A stretch of 32,236 nucleotides of DNA, from positions 1 through 32,236 of the forward strand of contig CALYAB010000015.1 of NCBI GenBank assembly GCA_944393395.1, given 5' to 3'. Shown here piece by piece: positions 8,830 through 17,030 of the stretch. The DNA comes from an uncultured Clostridia bacterium. GTDB lineage: Bacteria > Bacillota > Clostridia > TANB77 > CAG-508. How positions within the stretch are numbered: position 1 is the stretch's first letter; each line of letters begins with the position of its first letter. Below the pieces are notes generated by a model. That model was not told the origin of the DNA. It worked only from the letters and a program-made list of their open reading frames with translations, and did no database searches. A program made the position numbers and the translations under genes.

Positions 8830-9177
8830 TTAAACTAGGCATTTTAGCTCTTTTTTTATGTGTTCTAATACAACTGCTACTTGTTCATCAGAATATTCTT
8901 TTTGAATTTTATTTAATTCTGATAGCACTTGTTCAATCTTTTTTTCGTGTTTCAACATCCTTTTCATAAACATTAGCTTTTCTTCATATTCAAAAAGCTT
9001 CTTTTCCCCCTTTTTAATGATATCTCTAACAGCTTGTCTTGTTATGTTATTGTTTTCTGCAATCTCTGACAAAGATAAGTCATTATTATAATAGTCATCT
9101 ATGAATTCAAATTGCTTTTCAGTTAATAATTTTCCATATAAGTCAGATAAAATACTGATTTTAACATTTTTCTCCAT
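8830..9177 (-). CDS. ylxM: YlxM-family helix-turn-helix protein
   Basis: A 115-residue YlxM/p13 protein with the sigma-like HTH LSLSEIAENNNITRQAVRDIIKKGEKKL. It accompanies ffh in most Firmicutes and is thought to act with the SRP. First gene of the operon, about 20 bases upstream of ffh. AAAGGAG precedes the ATG. Normal length. Confidence 0.92.
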   Translation of the reverse strand: MEKNVKISILSDLYGKLLTEKQFEFIDDYYNNDLSLSEIAENNNITRQAVRDIIKKGEKKLFEYEEKLMFMKRMLKHEKKIEQVLSELNKIQKEYSDEQVAVVLEHIKKELKCLV

Positions 9178-9211
9178 ATATAACTACTCCTTTAAAATGT
9201 AATGCTAATAT

Positions 9212-9240
9212 ACTTTACACCATTTTTTTGCATTTGTCAA
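9212..9240 (-). promoter_or_regulatory. promoter of the ylxM-ffh-rplS operon
   Basis: Minus strand TTGACA (9240-9235), exactly 17 bases, TAAAGT (9217-9212). About 35 bases before the ylxM start. Confidence 0.85.
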
Positions 9241-9281
9241 TAGTTTCAGCAAATAAAATTTAATAGCAATATATAAAAAGG

Positions 9282-9482
9282 TTACAGTTCACAGCCAAAA
9301 ATTTAAAGATTTGTGATATATATTATATTCTAAGCGGGGGTCGGGGGGGACCGACACAATACATACTGTTAATAAATCAATGATGACTTTGGAAGAATTG
9401 ATTTATCTACAGTATGTATTGTGTTGGGATAGCGCAGAATATAATATATATCACAAAATCTAATAATAGTTGTGAATTGTAA
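9282..9482. ncRNA. ~200-nt giant interrupted hairpin, candidate structured RNA or MITE
   Basis: Nested arms: 9282-9293 with 9471-9482 (11 of 12 plus one G-U); 9308-9331 with 9436-9460 (24 pairs, one bulge); GCG 9334-9336 with CGC 9433-9435; a side hairpin GTCGG (9340-9344) / CCGAC (9351-9355) around a G-rich loop; a perfect 16-bp stem 9354-9369 / 9409-9424; and a 10-bp tip 9372-9381 / 9397-9406 with a 15-base loop. The run GGGGGTCGGGGGGG stands out in such AT-rich DNA. No ORF fits. It lies between the ylxM promoter and a terminator. Either a structured RNA or a miniature inverted-repeat element; the strand is unknown. Confidence 0.6.
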
Positions 9483-9483
9483 G

Positions 9484-9532
9484 ATAAAAAGATATGCTAG
9501 AATGAGAAAATTTTCCCATTCTAGCATATCTT
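9484..9532 (-). terminator. terminator of the alpha/beta hydrolase gene
   Basis: The inverted repeat pairs AAGATATGCTAGAATG with CATTCTAGCATATCTT (16 bp) and ends in a T-run on the minus strand. It begins four bases after the hydrolase stop. Confidence 0.85.
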
Positions 9533-9535
9533 AAC

Positions 9536-10360
9536 TTAGTCAATAATATAATCATCTCTATTCGCTGACAACAATCTTTTTAATGATTCTGCATGAGAAG
9601 CATCAATATAAACTGTTTTCAGTAATGGATACATTTGAGTCAGGCTTTCTTGTGAAGATACCAAAACTAGTCCATCAGAATGTTTATATCCCATTCTAGC
9701 AGCAAAATATTTAAATACAATATCTTTGCATGTGTAAATATCTTTACACTCTGAAATAACATTAACGCAAAAATGTTTCTTAATTCCTGAAAAATCAGCA
9801 ACATTCCTTAAAAAAGAAGACTTTGGCCATACATCTAAATCAACTGCGTGCTGAGTATAATATTTTCTAAAAATCTGATATTCTTTATTACTTAACATAG
9901 CTTTGACTTTTTCTGTACCATTAATAATTGTACCTTCAAATGGTGCAGATACAAAGATAAAAATGGCTTTTCTTGTAATCATTCTCGCCATGTTTGCTAT
10001 GCATACACCTGCTTTTGAATGCCCAATTATTACTATATTGTCATAACTATACATATTTTCGTTTATGTAATATGACAAATCTCTTCCCGCATCTTCTAAT
10101 CCTTTACATTCAAATGGGAAATACATCATTATAATGTCTCCATCTAAAGTTCTTTTATATTCTCTTTTATTTGGAACTTTAAGATATGGATCCCATTTGT
10201 ATGGAATGTTTAACTCATCTATGCTTAATGAGCTTCCTTCACATATTATGAAGGCCGTTTTGCTTTTTTGTTCAATACTTGATGTTCTTAAAAGCAAGAC
10301 ATTTTGAGACTTAAACAAAACTGTTTTGATATCCAAATATTCATTTACCTTTTTCCGCAT
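9536..10360 (-). CDS. alpha/beta-hydrolase-like protein
   Basis: The 274-residue protein carries a nucleophile elbow GHSKAG (113-118, Ser115) and a C-terminal DASHAES that could supply the catalytic His. This suits the alpha/beta-hydrolase fold, but I do not recognise a named family and the substrate is unknown. AGGAGG precedes the ATG at 10360. The second codon is CGG, the only in-frame CGG in the window that needs no frame change. Here a +1 shift would hit TAA at once. This is either a limit to the CGG rule, a recently acquired gene or a wrong start. Confidence 0.7.
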   Translation of the reverse strand: MRKKVNEYLDIKTVLFKSQNVLLLRTSSIEQKSKTAFIICEGSSLSIDELNIPYKWDPYLKVPNKREYKRTLDGDIIMMYFPFECKGLEDAGRDLSYYINENMYSYDNIVIIGHSKAGVCIANMARMITRKAIFIFVSAPFEGTIINGTEKVKAMLSNKEYQIFRKYYTQHAVDLDVWPKSSFLRNVADFSGIKKHFCVNVISECKDIYTCKDIVFKYFAARMGYKHSDGLVLVSSQESLTQMYPLLKTVYIDASHAESLKRLLSANRDDYIID

Positions 10361-10375
10361 ACTATACCTCCTATT

Positions 10376-10449
10376 ATTGAAACACATCTACTAAAAATCA
10401 TAATCAATACTATCATATTGTTTATGATTTTTCAATATCTGTGTTTCAA
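10376..10449 (-). terminator. long two-part hairpin between the gerQ-like and hydrolase genes
   Basis: ATTGAAACACA (10376-10386) pairs with TGTGTTTCAA (10440-10449) and AAAAATCATAA (10393-10403) with TTATGATTTTT (10422-10432), with CAATA/TATTG further inside. It starts 6 bases after the gerQ-like stop and ends with the ribosome binding site of the hydrolase. The inner stem ends in five T on the minus strand, so it can be a terminator or attenuator. Confidence 0.5.
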
Positions 10450-10455
10450 ATAATA

Positions 10456-10788
10456 TTAGTAACCATAATTATAATATCCTCCATTAATAAAGCCATTAGT
10501 CCTTCTATTAGATATAGTTACAAATTTAATAGAATAAATGTCACAAAATGTTGTTGTATCACTTTCCAAAGAACGCAATAATATGTAACTAGCTCCAACA
10601 TCTTCTAATATTCCTATTCTATCAACCAAATTATTTGTTCCAATCAAAAATTCTACTCTCATTAACTTTCCTATTTGTTCTCTTAAAAATGCTGGTGTAT
10701 AAATAGAATTTGTTAAAATTTCTGGTGAATCTTGATTTATAGAAACATTTCTATTTTCTCTTTTGTCTTGTTTTTCTTCTCCTCCCAT
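10456..10788 (-). CDS. gerQ: GerQ-like spore coat protein
   Basis: A 110-residue protein whose core (about 35-93: PAFLREQIGKLMRVEFLIGT, then DRIGILEDVGASYILLR and CDIYSIKFVTI) resembles the Spore_GerQ domain. GerQ is cross-linked into the coat and is needed to hold CwlJ in place. The neighbouring upstream gene is cwlJ, which supports the call. I use ATG 10788, eight bases after AAAGGAG. The polar N-terminus and Gly/Tyr-rich C-terminus are typical of coat proteins. Confidence 0.75.
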   Translation of the reverse strand: MGGEEKQDKRENRNVSINQDSPEILTNSIYTPAFLREQIGKLMRVEFLIGTNNLVDRIGILEDVGASYILLRSLESDTTTFCDIYSIKFVTISNRRTNGFINGGYYNYGY

Positions 10789-10889
10789 AATCAAAACTCC
10801 TTTACTTTATTATTTCAACATATTTGCTTTCAAAAAATATCTTATTTCTATAAATTAAAGATATTTTCATTTTATATAGAAGATTTTTC

Positions 10890-11337
10890 TTATGTTTGTG
10901 AATACTGGCTAGTAGGTCGATAAAAACAATGTTCACCAAGTCTTGTATGAAAAGTCCCTGAACCATTTCTTGGAAAAATGTTCTCGCAACTTGGTTTGAA
11001 TGGATTTAAATACCATAAACATTCTCCTATTTCATTTAATCTGTTTCCTGATAAAACCCAATCTGCTATATAATAATGTTCTTCTGTTGGATTCATATTA
11101 TAGATGTTTTGCGGATTATATCGATTAAATAGTGTTTCAGTAGCACAATCAAATTGACCTGGTTGAAATATAATATTTCTTATGTTACCTCCTTGCGATA
11201 TTCTTGCATATTCTCCTTCTGATACATTTACTCTATTTAGAATAACTGATGCAACTGCCTTCATCCCATTATCTCCCTCTCCTCCGAGCTTCACATTGAA
11301 CAATTCTTGCTATCAATTCTCTATCTGAATATGCCAT
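10890..11337 (-). CDS. cwlJ: spore cortex hydrolase CwlJ, interrupted by a +1 shift at CGG
   Basis: CwlJ degrades spore cortex peptidoglycan during germination. From ATG 11337 the plain frame reads MAYSDRELIARIVQCEA, then CGG (codon 18, 11286-11284), and stops five codons later. Skipping one C gives GGEGDNGMKAVASVILNR, then QGGNIRNIIFQPGQFDCA, the Hydrolase_2 (SleB/CwlJ) domain, to the stop at 10890: 148 residues, the normal CwlJ length. The glutamate in the CEA-GGEG segment is the expected catalytic region, so the break is in the active site. AGGTGA precedes the start. Next to the gerQ-like gene. Confidence 0.92.
11283..11286 (-). other. CGG +1 shift site in cwlJ
   Basis: Minus strand reads GAA GCT C GGA GGA GAG. 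The in-frame codon is CGG. The family sequence CEAGGEGDNG requires skipping the C. Confidence 0.87.
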
Positions 11338-11426
11338 AATTATTTCACCTCTAATAATAAAGTATATGCTATATTTTTAAAGAAGTTACTATTTTTTTGA
11401 CCGCTTTGGTGTGTCCCCAACGTTTA

Positions 11427-11576
11427 ACAATAGTGGACTTTCTTAAACATTTTCGCTGTTCATAACATTTTAAAATCCGCGTCTATTGTTCGCGTGCCAA
11501 TTTTACGTTAGTAAAATTGTGTGCAATGTGTTTTTATATATTAGAAAGTCAGAATAACTTTCCTAATATATAAAAA
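11427..11576 (+). repeat. three-hairpin repeat element, copy B (downstream of pheT)
   Basis: The same plan as copy A. H1 pairs AACAATAG-TGGA with TCCG-CG-TCTATTGTT across a loop that contains TTAAACATTTT. H2 is CAATTTTAC/GTAAAATTG, identical in sequence to copy A apart from the loop. H3 is an 18-bp stem (11531-11548 / 11558-11576, one bulge) with unrelated base sequence. In H1 a C-G pair of copy A is replaced by a U-G pair. It lies between cwlJ and the pheT terminator. Confidence 0.8.
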
Positions 11577-11599
11577 AATAGAGTTTAAAACTCTATTTT
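11572..11599 (-). terminator. pheT terminator
   Basis: AAATAGAGTTT/AAACTCTATTT stem followed by a T-run on the minus strand. It includes the pheT stop codon. Hairpin H3 of repeat copy B follows directly. Confidence 0.8.
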
Positions 11600-13995
11600 C
11601 TTAATTCCGCTCCTAATGTTTTTTCTAATTCTGCAATAATATTTTCCATCATAATATTTACTTCTTCATCACTTAATGTTTTTTTCTTATCTCTAAATAT
11701 TAAACTATATGCTACACTCTTTTTGTTTTCTCCTAATTTTTCATTTCTATATATATCAAATAATTTTGCTTGTTCTAATAATTTTTTAGCTTTTTTCATA
11801 ATTACTTTTTCTATCTGTGCAACTTCAATCTTTTCATCTACTATTATTGCTATATCTCTTTCTACTGCTGGGAATTTTGGAACTTCTACATATTTTTTAT
11901 TATTTCTTGAGTATTTTTCTAATTTTGTTATATTAATCTCAGCTAAATATACTCTTTTTTCAATATCATAATTATTTAACACTATTGGATGTACTTCTCC
12001 TAATGTTGCTATTATATCTTTTCCTACTTTTATATTTGCACATCTTCCTGGATGATATGATTTGTTGTTTGTCTCTTTTTCTACATCATACCTATTTATA
12101 TATGTAGCTTCTAAAACATTTTCTACAATTCCTTTTAATATATAGAAATCTATATTATCTCCATACATTCCAATTGTTAATATATTTTCTTGTAAAGGTA
12201 CTTCTCCCTTTTCAACTTCTCCATTAATGTTTTTATAATTTCTTGATATATCAAATAATTTTACGTTTTGATTTTTCTTGTTTGCATTATTTGCTAATAT
12301 TTGCAACATACTTGGTATTGTTGATGGTCTCATTAATTTATATTCATCACTTAATGGATTTTTAATAGTAATTGCTGTTTTCTTTAATTCATTACTAATA
12401 TTAGATTTTTCTAAATCTTTTTCACTTAAAAATCCATATGTATAAATTTCTGATAATCCACTATTTACTAATACTTCTTTTATATTTTGTTCTAATTTTT
12501 GTTCTTTATTTCTTAAGCCTAATGTTGTATCACATTTTATTAAAGTAGATTCTAATTTATCATATCCATAAAATCTTAATACTTCTTCTGATAAATCTGC
12601 TAATTGCTCTATATCTAGTCTGAAATATGGAGCTGTTGCAATATCATCTTCCACTTTTATTTCTAGTTTATTTAATATGTCTATCATTTCTTCTTTAGAT
12701 ATATTAGTTCCTAATAAACTGTTTATTCTATCAGCATCTAATTTTATTTTATTTACTTTTTGTTTTGTAGGATACACATCTACTTTTCCATCTATTACTT
12801 CTCCTGCTTTTAGAATTTCAACTAGTTCTACAGCTCTATTTACAGCTCTTAATGCATTTTCTGGTGATAATCCTTTCTCAAATCTTGAAGATGCCTCTGT
12901 TCTTAAACCAACTTTCTTGGCTGTTTTTCTAACAGCTCCTCCATAAAATACAGCTGACTCGAATACTACCGTTTCTGTGTCATTTTCAATTTCTGAATTT
13001 AATCCTCCCATAACCCCTGCAATTGCAACTGCTTTTTTATCATCTGCAATAACTAAGTCATTTTCATCTAAAATTCTTTCTTGTTCATCTAAAGTTGTAA
13101 TTTTCTCGTTATTTTTTGCTCTTCTTACTGTTATATGTTTTCCATCAATTGAATTTATATCAAATGCATGCATTGGTTGTCCCATCTCTAGCATAACATA
13201 ATTTGTGATATCTACTATATTGTTAATACTTCTAACACCACAAGCATTTAATCTTTTTATCATCCATTTAGGTGATGGACCTATTTTTACATTTTTTACA
13301 ACTCTTGCAATATATCTATAACATAAATCTGGTGCTGTAATATCAACTTTTAATCCTTCTATTTCTTTTTTGTCTTCAACTTTTAATTCATCTATATTTT
13401 TTCTAGGGTTTTTAAATTTCTTACCTAATGACACAGCAGTTTCTCTTCCTAATCCTTCTATTGATAAACAATCTGGTCTATTTGGTGTTATTTCAAAATC
13501 AATGATATCTTCTTTTAATTCTAAGATATCTACTATATCTTTACCAAGATCCTTTTCTAAACTTTTATCTAATATCATTATTCCATGTTCAATTTGTCCT
13601 GGATATTGATTAATATCTAAATCTAATTCTCCCACAGAACACATCATTCCACAAGAATCAATTCCTCTTAACTTACCAGTTTTTATTTTTACCCCTCCTG
13701 GTAATTCTGCTCCGTCTTTTGCTATTGGAACAATATCTCCTTCTTTAATATTGTCTGCTCCTGTTACTATTTGAAGTTTTTCTGTTCCAACATCTACTTT
13801 TGTTACTACTAATTTATCAGCATCTGGATGTTTTTTTATCTCTAAAATCTTTCCAACAACAACATTTTTTATATCATTTCCTTTTTGCTCTATTGTTTCT
13901 ACTTTAGAACCTGTCATTGTTAATATATCACCTAATTTTATAGTATCTACATCGATATCACTATATTCTTCTAACCATTCTCTACTTGCTTTCAT
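11593..13995 (-). CDS. pheT: phenylalanyl-tRNA synthetase beta subunit
   Basis: The 800-residue beta subunit has the family length. An N-terminal OB-fold tRNA-binding domain (about 40-150: VVVGKILEIKKHPDADKL, then VTGADNI) comes first, followed by B3/B4 with RPDCLSIEGLGRE, B5, the catalytic-like core, and the C-terminal anticodon-binding FDX-ACB domain (FPAVERDIAIIVDE...SVAYSLIFRDKKKTL). It joins PheS in the alpha2-beta2 enzyme that charges tRNA-Phe. Last gene of the T-box operon. Confidence 0.97.
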   Translation of the reverse strand: MKASREWLEEYSDIDVDTIKLGDILTMTGSKVETIEQKGNDIKNVVVGKILEIKKHPDADKLVVTKVDVGTEKLQIVTGADNIKEGDIVPIAKDGAELPGGVKIKTGKLRGIDSCGMMCSVGELDLDINQYPGQIEHGIMILDKSLEKDLGKDIVDILELKEDIIDFEITPNRPDCLSIEGLGRETAVSLGKKFKNPRKNIDELKVEDKKEIEGLKVDITAPDLCYRYIARVVKNVKIGPSPKWMIKRLNACGVRSINNIVDITNYVMLEMGQPMHAFDINSIDGKHITVRRAKNNEKITTLDEQERILDENDLVIADDKKAVAIAGVMGGLNSEIENDTETVVFESAVFYGGAVRKTAKKVGLRTEASSRFEKGLSPENALRAVNRAVELVEILKAGEVIDGKVDVYPTKQKVNKIKLDADRINSLLGTNISKEEMIDILNKLEIKVEDDIATAPYFRLDIEQLADLSEEVLRFYGYDKLESTLIKCDTTLGLRNKEQKLEQNIKEVLVNSGLSEIYTYGFLSEKDLEKSNISNELKKTAITIKNPLSDEYKLMRPSTIPSMLQILANNANKKNQNVKLFDISRNYKNINGEVEKGEVPLQENILTIGMYGDNIDFYILKGIVENVLEATYINRYDVEKETNNKSYHPGRCANIKVGKDIIATLGEVHPIVLNNYDIEKRVYLAEINITKLEKYSRNNKKYVEVPKFPAVERDIAIIVDEKIEVAQIEKVIMKKAKKLLEQAKLFDIYRNEKLGENKKSVAYSLIFRDKKKTLSDEEVNIMMENIIAELEKTLGAELRK

Positions 13996-14082
13996 TTTTT
14001 ATTTCATTCCTTTCTCTAGGTGCAAATCTGGTCAAAAATTCTTTTTTAACCTATTTTCCCTTCTTATGTTACATATTTCTTT

Positions 14083-14505
14083 TTATCTAGATAATCCACC
14101 ATATCTTTTTTGATACTTTCTAGCTGATTGATAGTTATTATATGATGGTACTACTCTTCCTGGTTTATTACTACTGCTGTACTTTATATCATGACTAGCT
14201 GGAGACAAATTGCGACCTGGCCCCATCTGTCTACGGTCAATTTCTCCCATAAATTTATCTCTTTTAGTTTCAAAAGTTGAATTTCCTGTAATTTGCTCCT
14301 CTGTTTTCGCTTTCGTTTTTGCTCTTGCCTCAGCTCTTGCTGTTGCAAATTCTGCGTGCATTTCACTTTCAGGTTTAACCCAAAATCCAGTATTTGATGA
14401 ATTTACTGGCACAGCCATATAATGTTCATATCCTGGTTTTTGCAATAGCTCCATTGCTTTTTTTAATGTATATATTTTTTCTTCTTTTTTTCTAAATAAT
14501 CCCAT
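14083..14505 (-). CDS. 140-aa protein of unknown function between pheS and pheT
   Basis: The protein starts MGLFRKKEEKIYTLKKAMELL and has an Ala/Lys/Glu-rich helical stretch (about 52-70: FATARAEARAKTKAKTEEQ), then a Gly/Ser/Tyr/Arg-rich, probably disordered tail. A potential ribosome binding site, GGGAG, precedes the ATG. No domain is recognised. Its place between pheS and pheT, which usually adjoin, means it is made under phenylalanine T-box control. Confidence 0.7.
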   Translation of the reverse strand: MGLFRKKEEKIYTLKKAMELLQKPGYEHYMAVPVNSSNTGFWVKPESEMHAEFATARAEARAKTKAKTEEQITGNSTFETKRDKFMGEIDRRQMGPGRNLSPASHDIKYSSSNKPGRVVPSYNNYQSARKYQKRYGGLSR

Positions 14506-14554
14506 TTTACACTCCCTAATTAATTAAATTTTTAATCAATATAGTTTTTTATGT

Positions 14555-15574
14555 CTAAAATTGTTTCAAAAATCTTATATCATTTTCAAACAATAATCTC
14601 ATGTCTTCTATTCCGTATTTTGCCATTGCAATTCTTTCTACTCCAAATCCAAAAGCAAATCCAGAATAAACTTCTGGGTCAATACCACAATTTTTTAGAA
14701 CATTTGGATGAACTTCTCCACAACCTAATAATTCTATCCATCCTTCTCCTTTACATACTCTACAACCTTTTCCTCCACACACAAAGCATGACACATCAGC
14801 TTCTGCTGATGGCTCTGTAAATGGGAAATGGTGTGGTCTAAATCTTATTTTTGTATTTTCCCCTAAACATTTTTGAGCAAACATTTCTAATGTTCCTTTT
14901 AAATCTGCCATTGAAATATTTTTATCTACCACTAATCCTTCAACTTGGTGGAATACTGGTGAATGTGTGGCATCTACGCTATCTGATCTATATACTGCTC
15001 CTGGGCATATAATTTTTATTGGTGGTTTTTGATTTTCCATAACTCTTGCTTGAACAGGAGATGTTTGACTTCTTAAAACAATATCATCTGTTATATAAAA
15101 TGTGTCTTGAACATCTCTTGCCGGATGATCTGGCGGTGTATTTAACTTATCAAAATTATATATTGCCTTTTCCACTTCTGGCCCATCAGCAATTTGATAT
15201 CCCATTCCTAAAAATATTTCTTCTACTTCTTCTATTGTTCTTGTTATTGGATGTAAAGTTCCTAAATCTACTTTTTTACTTGGCTCTGTTACATCTATGC
15301 TTTCACTTTCTAATCTTTTTAAAAGTTCTTGATTTTTAAATTCTTTTTCTTTTTCTTGAATTAAATTTACTATTTCTTCTCTTAATTCATTTACTAAACT
15401 ACCTATTATTGGTCTTTCTTCAGGAGATACTGTTCCCATACCTCTTAATATTATGGTTAATTCTCCTTTTTTACCTAAATATTTTACTCTTAACTCATTT
15501 AAATCTTTTAAATTTTTACAATTTGTAATTTCTTCTATAGAATTTTTTTTGATTTCTGCAATTTTGTCTTTCAT
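14555..15574 (-). CDS. pheS: phenylalanyl-tRNA synthetase alpha subunit
   Basis: The 339-residue subunit has an N-terminal coiled coil, then the class II catalytic core: [14 protein letters not shown], the motif 2 region with [33 protein letters not shown], and motif 3 [13 protein letters not shown]. An insert [17 protein letters not shown] with four cysteines resembles a zinc-ribbon variant found in some PheS proteins. AAAGGAATG precedes the ATG. Behind the T-box leader and one small gene. Confidence 0.97.
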   Translation of the reverse strand: MKDKIAEIKKNSIEEITNCKNLKDLNELRVKYLGKKGELTIILRGMGTVSPEERPIIGSLVNELREEIVNLIQEKEKEFKNQELLKRLESESIDVTEPSKKVDLGTLHPITRTIEEVEEIFLGMGYQIADGPEVEKAIYNFDKLNTPPDHPARDVQDTFYITDDIVLRSQTSPVQARVMENQKPPIKIICPGAVYRSDSVDATHSPVFHQVEGLVVDKNISMADLKGTLEMFAQKCLGENTKIRFRPHHFPFTEPSAEADVSCFVCGGKGCRVCKGEGWIELLGCGEVHPNVLKNCGIDPEVYSGFAFGFGVERIAMAKYGIEDMRLLFENDIRFLKQF

Positions 15575-15592
15575 TTTCGCACATTCCTTTCT

Positions 15593-15922
15593 CTATATTG
15601 GTTTATATTCACCAGTTTTTTTATATTCTCCATATTTTCTATTTAATAAAGATGTTCTTTTTTTGCTGATTTTTTGATTTTTCTCTGTAAGAAGTAGCAC
15701 TTTCCTATTTTTTTTCTTTTCTTTAAAATCACTAATATATTTGATTTTATCTGTAAAATTAATTTTTAAAATATATACTCCCCATTGATTTAAAAATAAA
15801 TTTGGTTCGATTTTTTTATTTGGAAATTCTAATTTTGCTTCTTCTATATTTTTTATTAATTGTTCTTTTGTAAAAGTTTTTGAATCGAAATAATATTCAA
15901 TACATTTTCCTTCATTATTCAT
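15593..15922 (-). CDS. 109-aa protein of unknown function at the head of the pheST operon
   Basis: I start at MNNEGKCIEYYFDSKTF (15922), which has AAAAGGATG about 12 bases before it. The open frame runs further up into repeat copy D, but that part is low-complexity and unlikely to be coding. The protein is lysine-rich, with a basic C-terminal third. No family recognised. It lies 18 bases before pheS and is presumably co-transcribed under the T-box. Confidence 0.6.
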   Translation of the reverse strand: MNNEGKCIEYYFDSKTFTKEQLIKNIEEAKLEFPNKKIEPNLFLNQWGVYILKINFTDKIKYISDFKEKKKNRKVLLLTEKNQKISKKRTSLLNRKYGEYKKTGEYKPI

Positions 15923-15974
15923 ATTTATCAACATCCTTTTATTAAATTTTATTAAAAACTTAAAAATATTTGCC

Positions 15975-16083
15975 ATTACTAGCGTAAAGATTTGTCGACG
16001 CAAAAAATTGCTGTGCAATTTTTCTGTGCAACGTTGTTTTTTGTGTAATAGGAAAAACTTAATTTTTCCTATTACACAAAAAA
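15975..16083 (-). repeat. partial repeat element, copy D, with 21-bp palindrome next to the T-box
   Basis: An H2-like hairpin GCAAAAAATTG/CAATTTTT-ctGTGC (about 16000-16029) is followed by a perfect 21-bp stem 16037-16057 / 16063-16083 with a 5-base loop. The inner sequence TAGGAAAAA...TTTTTCCTA matches H3 of copy A (TAGGAAAA...TTTTCCTA). H1 is missing. Its outer arm is the T-run of the T-box terminator, so in a read-through transcript it could refold with it. Confidence 0.65.
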
Positions 16084-16346
16084 CCATTTCTTCCTATTTT
16101 ATTGTTAGGACGAAATGGCTATTTTCCGTGGTACCACCTAATTTTATTAGTATATTTTTTTACTAACCTCATTATAGTTTTAACGGTCCAACCGCCTTTT
16201 TCTACTGTTTGTTCAAAAAAGGACCTAAAAAGTGAAATTTCTATATACTATATTTAATGGTTTCCAGCCAATGACCATTTTCTCTCGTAAATATTTAAAA
16301 TATATATACTTTGCTTTTTAATTGGTTTTACTTTATTTTCCTCACA
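16075..16346 (-). promoter_or_regulatory. phenylalanine T-box riboswitch
   Basis: The minus strand carries the T-box AGGTGGTACCACGG (near 16139-16126), a Stem I with AATGGT...ACCATT and the GGCTGG loop, and a specifier region GAAATTTCAC containing TTC (Phe) around 16236. It ends in the terminator CCATTTCgTCCTA / TAGGAagaAATGG followed by a T-run. The T-box binds uncharged tRNA-Phe and then favours the antiterminator, turning on pheST when Phe-tRNA is short. This fills most of the ~590-base stretch without a convincing gene between 15922 and 16511. Confidence 0.93.
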
Positions 16347-16352
16347 TGTAAT

Positions 16353-16381
16353 ATTTTATCATAAAATAGCCTTCATTTCAA
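16353..16381 (-). promoter_or_regulatory. promoter of the T-box/pheST operon
   Basis: Minus strand TTGAAA (16381-16376), 17 bases, TAAAAT (16358-16353), placing the start of the T-box RNA near 16346. Confidence 0.8.
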
Positions 16382-16466
16382 GCCCTTTTTTGAATTTTTA
16401 TAAATAAATTGTTACTAATTGAAAAAAACAATTTTAATATCTATTTTATTTTAAAAAATTCTATGA

Positions 16467-16472
16467 TATAAT
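16467..16472 (+). promoter_or_regulatory. extended -10 promoter of the 164-aa gene
   Basis: TGaTATAAT with the -10 box at 16467-16472. No strong -35 box. AAAGGAG lies before the ATG. Confidence 0.55.
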
Positions 16473-16510
16473 TTATTTGTTGTATATAATATAGCAGAAA
16501 AGGAGTAATT

Positions 16511-17005
16511 ATGGAAACTAATAAAGAAAATTTAATTGAAAATTTAAAAATTGCTTTTATTTATGGAAAGAACGCTGTGGATGGTGTAAATAAAGATGGT
16601 CAGATTGAAAAAATATATAAAGATGAAATCGATACAGCTCATTATTTTTATATGAAAGAATTTTTAGAAACTCATTTTTTAGATTCTAAAACATTACAAA
16701 ACCTCAAAGATAAACATGATGTAAATAGTATTTTCTTTGAAATACAACAACTTGGTCATATTGTATTTGCTGAAAATACATCTACACCAAATCTAAAAAC
16801 AGGATTACTTTACATTCCAACTTCAATATCTGATAAGCAATGCCACTCTTTAGATTTATTTAGACAAAAATTAGCAAAGGAAAATTATACAGTCACACTA
16901 CTTTCTAATTTATTTAGAACAGAAGATGGTGTTTTAATGGGAACTCAAAAAATTGGAAGTCCTGATATATTAAAAAATCTTACTGAAATTGATCAAGAAA
17001 GATAG
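16511..17005 (+). CDS. 164-aa protein of unknown function
   Basis: Well supported as a gene: own -10 promoter, AAAGGAGTAATT before the ATG, and a strong terminator overlapping its stop. The sequence is soluble, alternating alpha/beta in look, with no cysteine motif, signal peptide or transmembrane segment. I recognise no family. It is transcribed away from the T-box promoter and converges with the nickel transporter operon. Confidence 0.75.
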   Translation: METNKENLIENLKIAFIYGKNAVDGVNKDGQIEKIYKDEIDTAHYFYMKEFLETHFLDSKTLQNLKDKHDVNSIFFEIQQLGHIVFAENTSTPNLKTGLLYIPTSISDKQCHSLDLFRQKLAKENYTVTLLSNLFRTEDGVLMGTQKIGSPDILKNLTEIDQER

Positions 17006-17030
17006 CTTTGTAGATTGCTATCTTTCTTTC
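16997..17030 (+). terminator. terminator of the 164-aa gene
   Basis: GAAAGATAGC (16997-17006) / GCTATCTTTC (17017-17026), a 10-bp perfect stem followed by TTTC. A second palindrome, TTAGTTACT/AGTAACTAA (about 17094-17125), lies before the end of the transporter operon. Confidence 0.8.

Noticed and set aside
9340..9355. G-quadruplex in the giant hairpin
   Set aside because: Only two long G-runs are present, and one is better explained by the GTCGG/CCGAC hairpin.
15923..16087. N-terminal extension of the 109-aa protein up to the T-box terminator
   Set aside because: The frame runs through repeat copy D and the palindrome. The internal ATG at 15922 has a better ribosome binding site.
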